DNA from: Kluyvera cryocrescens NBRC 102467
GTDB lineage: Bacteria > Pseudomonadota > Gammaproteobacteria > Enterobacterales > Enterobacteriaceae
Assembly (NCBI RefSeq): GCF_001571285.1
Contig: NZ_BCTM01000039.1
Span: 1-36,441, forward strand
Direction of reading: 5' to 3'
DNA: 36,441 bases
Part shown: positions 34,148 through 36,441 of the stretch, one piece after another
Numbering within the stretch: the first letter of the stretch is position 1
Layout: each line of letters opens with the position of its first letter
Translations under genes and position numbers: made by a program
The notes under the pieces: model-generated
What the model was told of the DNA's origin: nothing
The model's database searches: none
Seen by the model: the letters and a program-made list of their open reading frames with translations, nothing else

Positions 34148-35488
34148 TTACTGGCCGGCGATTTTCATCTCCGGTAACAGTACGGAACCACACTGGATAT
34201 TACTCCGTGTCTCAATATCGTCGGCAATGGTGACCATATTGCGCCACATATCTTTCAGGTTGCCAGCGATAGTGATTTCACTTACCGGGTACTGAATTTC
34301 GCCGTTTTCAACCCAAAAACCGGATGCGCCGCGGGAGTAATCGCCGGTGATGCCGCTAACACCCTGCCCCATCAGTTCGGTGACGACAAGACCCGTGCCC
34401 ATCTCTTTAAGCAACTTTTCAAAACTCAGGCCGCGGCCCTTGATACGCCAGTTATGGATACCACCCGCATGGCCGGTGCTCTTCAGACCCAGCTTGCGCG
34501 CAGAGTAATTGGTCAGCAGCCACTGCGTCAGCACGCCATCTTTAATGATGTCGCGACGTTCGGTACGCACGCCTTCGCCATCAAACGGCGTCGAGGCCAG
34601 CCCTTTCAGCAGATGCGGATGCTCTTCAATGGTCAGCCACTCTGGCAGAATTTGCTCGCCCAGTGAGTCGAGCAAGAAGGTGGATTTACGGTATACCGAG
34701 CTGCCGGCAATCGCCCCGACCAAATGGCCAAACAGGCCGGTAGCCACTTCATTGGCGAAAATCACCGGCGCCTGCATGGTGGACAGCTTGCGCGGAGCCA
34801 GGCGTGACAGGGTGCGACGAGCACACTCTTCGCCGACCCATTCCGGCGATTGCAGATCGCCCAGCGCACGACCGATGGTGTAAGCGTAGTCACGCTCCAT
34901 ATCACCGTTAGCCTCAGCAATCACGCAGCTGGAGAGCGAGTGACGGGTCGAGCAGTAGCTTTGCAGCATGCCGTGGCTGTTACCAAACACCTTGATGCCG
35001 TAGTGGCTATTAAAGCTACCGCCTTCGGTATTGGTAATGCGCTTGTCCGCTTTCAGGGACGCCTGTTCGGCACGCGCGGCCATTTCAATGGCTTCGTCCG
35101 GGGACACCTCCGCCGGGTGGAAAAGGTCAAGATCCGGGGCGTCAAACGCCAGCAGCTCTTTATCCGCCACGCCTGCGTACGGGTCTGGCGAAGTGTAGCG
35201 CGCGATATCCAGCGCCGCCTGGACGGTACGGGAAATCGCATCCGGGCTCAGGTCAGTTGAAGAGGCGCTGCCTTTGCGATTCTGGTGATAAACGGTGATC
35301 CCGAGCGCGCCATCGCTATTAAACTCGACGTTTTCAACTTCACCGTAGCGAGTGCTGACGCCAATACCGGTGGTCTTGCTTACCGCGACTTCTGCACCAT
35401 CTGATTTACCGGCCGCCAGCTCTAACGCCATGGAGACCGCTTTTTCCAGCGCAATACGTTGTTCCGCAACTTGTGTGATCACTTTCAT
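34148..35488 (-). CDS. pmbA: Metalloprotease subunit PmbA/TldE
   Basis: TldE (PmbA) forms a heterodimeric protease with TldD that matures microcin B17, degrades CcdA and trims unfolded peptides; TldE is the non-metal-bearing partner. The 446-residue protein aligns throughout with E. coli TldE (450 annotated), including [20 protein letters not shown] and the C-terminal [17 protein letters not shown]. The ATG at 35488 ([10 protein letters not shown]) is the first possible start, as an in-frame TAG lies two codons upstream; the ribosome binding site is weak. The protein lacks the HExxxH zinc motif of TldD, as expected. It is divergent from darP. Confidence 0.97.
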   Translation of the reverse strand: MKVITQVAEQRIALEKAVSMALELAAGKSDGAEVAVSKTTGIGVSTRYGEVENVEFNSDGALGITVYHQNRKGSASSTDLSPDAISRTVQAALDIARYTSPDPYAGVADKELLAFDAPDLDLFHPAEVSPDEAIEMAARAEQASLKADKRITNTEGGSFNSHYGIKVFGNSHGMLQSYCSTRHSLSSCVIAEANGDMERDYAYTIGRALGDLQSPEWVGEECARRTLSRLAPRKLSTMQAPVIFANEVATGLFGHLVGAIAGSSVYRKSTFLLDSLGEQILPEWLTIEEHPHLLKGLASTPFDGEGVRTERRDIIKDGVLTQWLLTNYSARKLGLKSTGHAGGIHNWRIKGRGLSFEKLLKEMGTGLVVTELMGQGVSGITGDYSRGASGFWVENGEIQYPVSEITIAGNLKDMWRNMVTIADDIETRSNIQCGSVLLPEMKIAGQ

Positions 35489-35594
35489 CGTCTAAGCCAT
35501 AATCTGAGGTAAAGTTAAATGAAGTCTAACAGAGAACCCTTTCTCAGTATGCGCTCAAGCTGTTAGTATTAGCCTCTTTTTTAAGGAGCCTGAA

Positions 35595-36146
35595 ATGACA
35601 AAGCAGCCCGAAGACTGGCTCGACGAAGTCCCTGGTGATGATATCGAGGACGAAGATGATGAAATTATCTGGGTCAGCAAGAGTGAAATTAAGCGTGATG
35701 CCGAAGAGCTGAAAAAGCTCGGAGCAGAGCTGGTTGACCTGGGTAAAAACGCCCTGGATAAAATCCCGCTGGACGCCGACCTGCGTGCCGCCATTGAGCT
35801 GGCGCAGCGTATTAAGATGGAAGGCCGCCGCCGCCAGCTGCAGCTGATTGGCAAGATGCTGCGTCAGCGCGACGTAGAACCTTTCCGTCAGGCGCTGGAC
35901 AAGCTGAAAAACCGTCACAACCAGCAGGTTGTTCTGTTCCATAAGCTGGAGCAGCTGCGCGATCGTATGGTTGAAGGTGGGGATGAAGCGGTTGAAGAGG
36001 TGCTGAACCTCTGGCCAGACGCTGACCGCCAGCAGCTGCGTTCGCTGGTGCGTAACGCGAAAAAAGAGAAGGCCGGTAACAAGCCGCCAAAATCCGCTCG
36101 CCAGATTTTCCAGTATCTGCGCGAACTGGCTGAAAACCAGGATTAA
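35595..36146 (+). CDS. darP: Ribosome biogenesis factor DarP (YjgA)
   Basis: DarP binds late 50S ribosomal precursors and helps peptidyl-transferase-centre maturation. The 183 residues equal the E. coli length. The start [16 protein letters not shown] follows AAGGAG. An acidic N-terminus is followed by two long charged helical regions (about 35-125 and 130-183), as in the known structure. The gene is divergent from pmbA, and the 106-base gap between them holds the promoters. No gene follows on this strand; a strong hairpin lies about 110 bases further on. Confidence 0.96.
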   Translation: MTKQPEDWLDEVPGDDIEDEDDEIIWVSKSEIKRDAEELKKLGAELVDLGKNALDKIPLDADLRAAIELAQRIKMEGRRRQLQLIGKMLRQRDVEPFRQALDKLKNRHNQQVVLFHKLEQLRDRMVEGGDEAVEEVLNLWPDADRQQLRSLVRNAKKEKAGNKPPKSARQIFQYLRELAENQD

Positions 36147-36253
36147 GTCTCTTAAAAACGCCTTCTCTGATGAGGTGATGCGCGTTAGTTAAACGCAAAA
36201 TTCCGTTCACTTTATGTTTTGTAGAACATGAAACATCGGCATCAGTAAACGAG

Positions 36254-36280
36254 CTAAGGGGGTCACCGCGACCCCCTTAG
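36254..36280. terminator. Strong GC-rich hairpin after darP
   Basis: A perfect 11-bp stem CTAAGGGGGTC / GACCCCCTTAG with a 5-base loop. It could end darP transcription on the plus strand. On the minus strand it overlaps the TAA of the open tail at 36277-36441 and could terminate that as well. There is little T run on either side. 36147-36253 is AT-rich and holds nothing I recognise. Confidence 0.7.
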
Positions 36281-36441
36281 TAATCCCCGCGGCCCCGCAG
36301 CGAAATCGGTGCTTCGCACTGCGTTCGCCTGCGAACTCCAGCCTGCGGCACGGCGAAACTCGACGCTACTCGTCCCATTCCTGGGACTCGCCCTTCGGGC
36401 CAACGCAAGCGTGGTTCAACATTGCTCCCGGCAATTTTGTC
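36277..36441 (-). CDS. Possible C-terminal tail of a gene cut by the window edge
   Basis: On the minus strand a frame enters from the window edge and runs 54 codons to a TAA at 36277-36279, ending SLRGRGDY. No start lies within the window and I do not recognise the protein. The region is GC-rich and filled with short palindromes, which can create chance open frames, and a second frame is also open for 24 codons (ending ESQEWDE). Evidence for coding is therefore weak. Confidence 0.2.
   Translation of the reverse strand, partial: DKIAGSNVEPRLRWPEGRVPGMGRVASSFAVPQAGVRRRTQCEAPISLRGRGDY
36309..36435. repeat. Array of six short hairpins at the window end
   Basis: Six consecutive small palindromes occur in 127 bases: GTGC-TTC-GCAC (36309-36319), GTTCGC-CT-GCGAAC (36323-36336), GCC-TGC-GGC (36341-36349), GTCCCA-TTCC-TGGGAC (36372-36387), GCCC-TTC-GGGC (36390-36400) and ATTGC-TCCCG-GCAAT (36421-36435). 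The stretch is GC-richer than the darP flank. It could be a structured RNA or the end of an accessory element; its function is unknown. Confidence 0.55.

Overview
The window is a chromosomal segment of an enterobacterium. Most proteins are nearly collinear with Escherichia coli homologues, several with identical length (PepA 503, ValS 951, HolC 147, TreC 551, NrdG 154, DarP 183 residues), and the order lptGF-pepA-holC-valS ... argI ... pyrLBI-ridA-mgtA-treRBC-nrdDG-cybC-pmbA-darP is the familiar enteric one. It is not E. coli K-12: miaE is present, an unrelated membrane protein lies near valS, cybC is intact, and a ten-gene accessory block sits between nrdG and cybC. A Klebsiella/Enterobacter/Citrobacter-like host fits, but the species cannot be fixed by eye.

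Layout. 1-1904 (-): lptG (cut by the window edge) and lptF, lipopolysaccharide export. 2172-7123 (+): pepA, holC, valS. 7349-10105: acetyltransferase yjgM (+), a two-TM hypothetical (-), miaE (-) and rraB (-). 10266-14089: argI behind two ARG boxes, yjgK (-), the UTP-attenuated pyrLBI operon and ridA. 14157-17178 (-): mgtA with its long leader, the leader peptide mgtL and a PhoP-type promoter. 17220-21495 (+): treR, treB, treC. 21631-24636 (+): nrdDG behind paired FNR sites, paired NrdR boxes and two perfect DnaA boxes.

24654-33412 (-) is the accessory block and the most interesting part. In transcription order it encodes a stand-alone PRD protein, a glycine-rich SFCGS protein, a DUF4312 protein, two multi-pass membrane proteins (DUF4311, DUF4310), a metal-dependent amidohydrolase, a DgaE-like PLP ammonia lyase, a KDGP-type aldolase, an exported beta-propeller lactonase, and a BglG/MtlR-type activator carrying PTS EIIB and EIIA domains. 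The first eight match a conserved but uncharacterised gene set I know as the EF_0829-EF_0839 / AHA_3910-3917 cassette. My reading, an inference, is uptake and breakdown of an N-acylated amino-sugar acid through a PTS-like transporter of a new type: lactone opening, uptake and phosphorylation, deacylation, ammonia loss, and aldol cleavage to pyruvate and glyceraldehyde-3-phosphate.

33699-36146 returns to core genes (cybC, pmbA, darP). The last 190 bases hold a strong hairpin and then six short hairpins in a row, with an open reading tail on the minus strand that runs off the window; this may be the edge of another element. REP-type elements and CCCTCTC-type hairpin repeats occur in many gaps. 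I see no tRNA, rRNA, IS element or CRISPR array.
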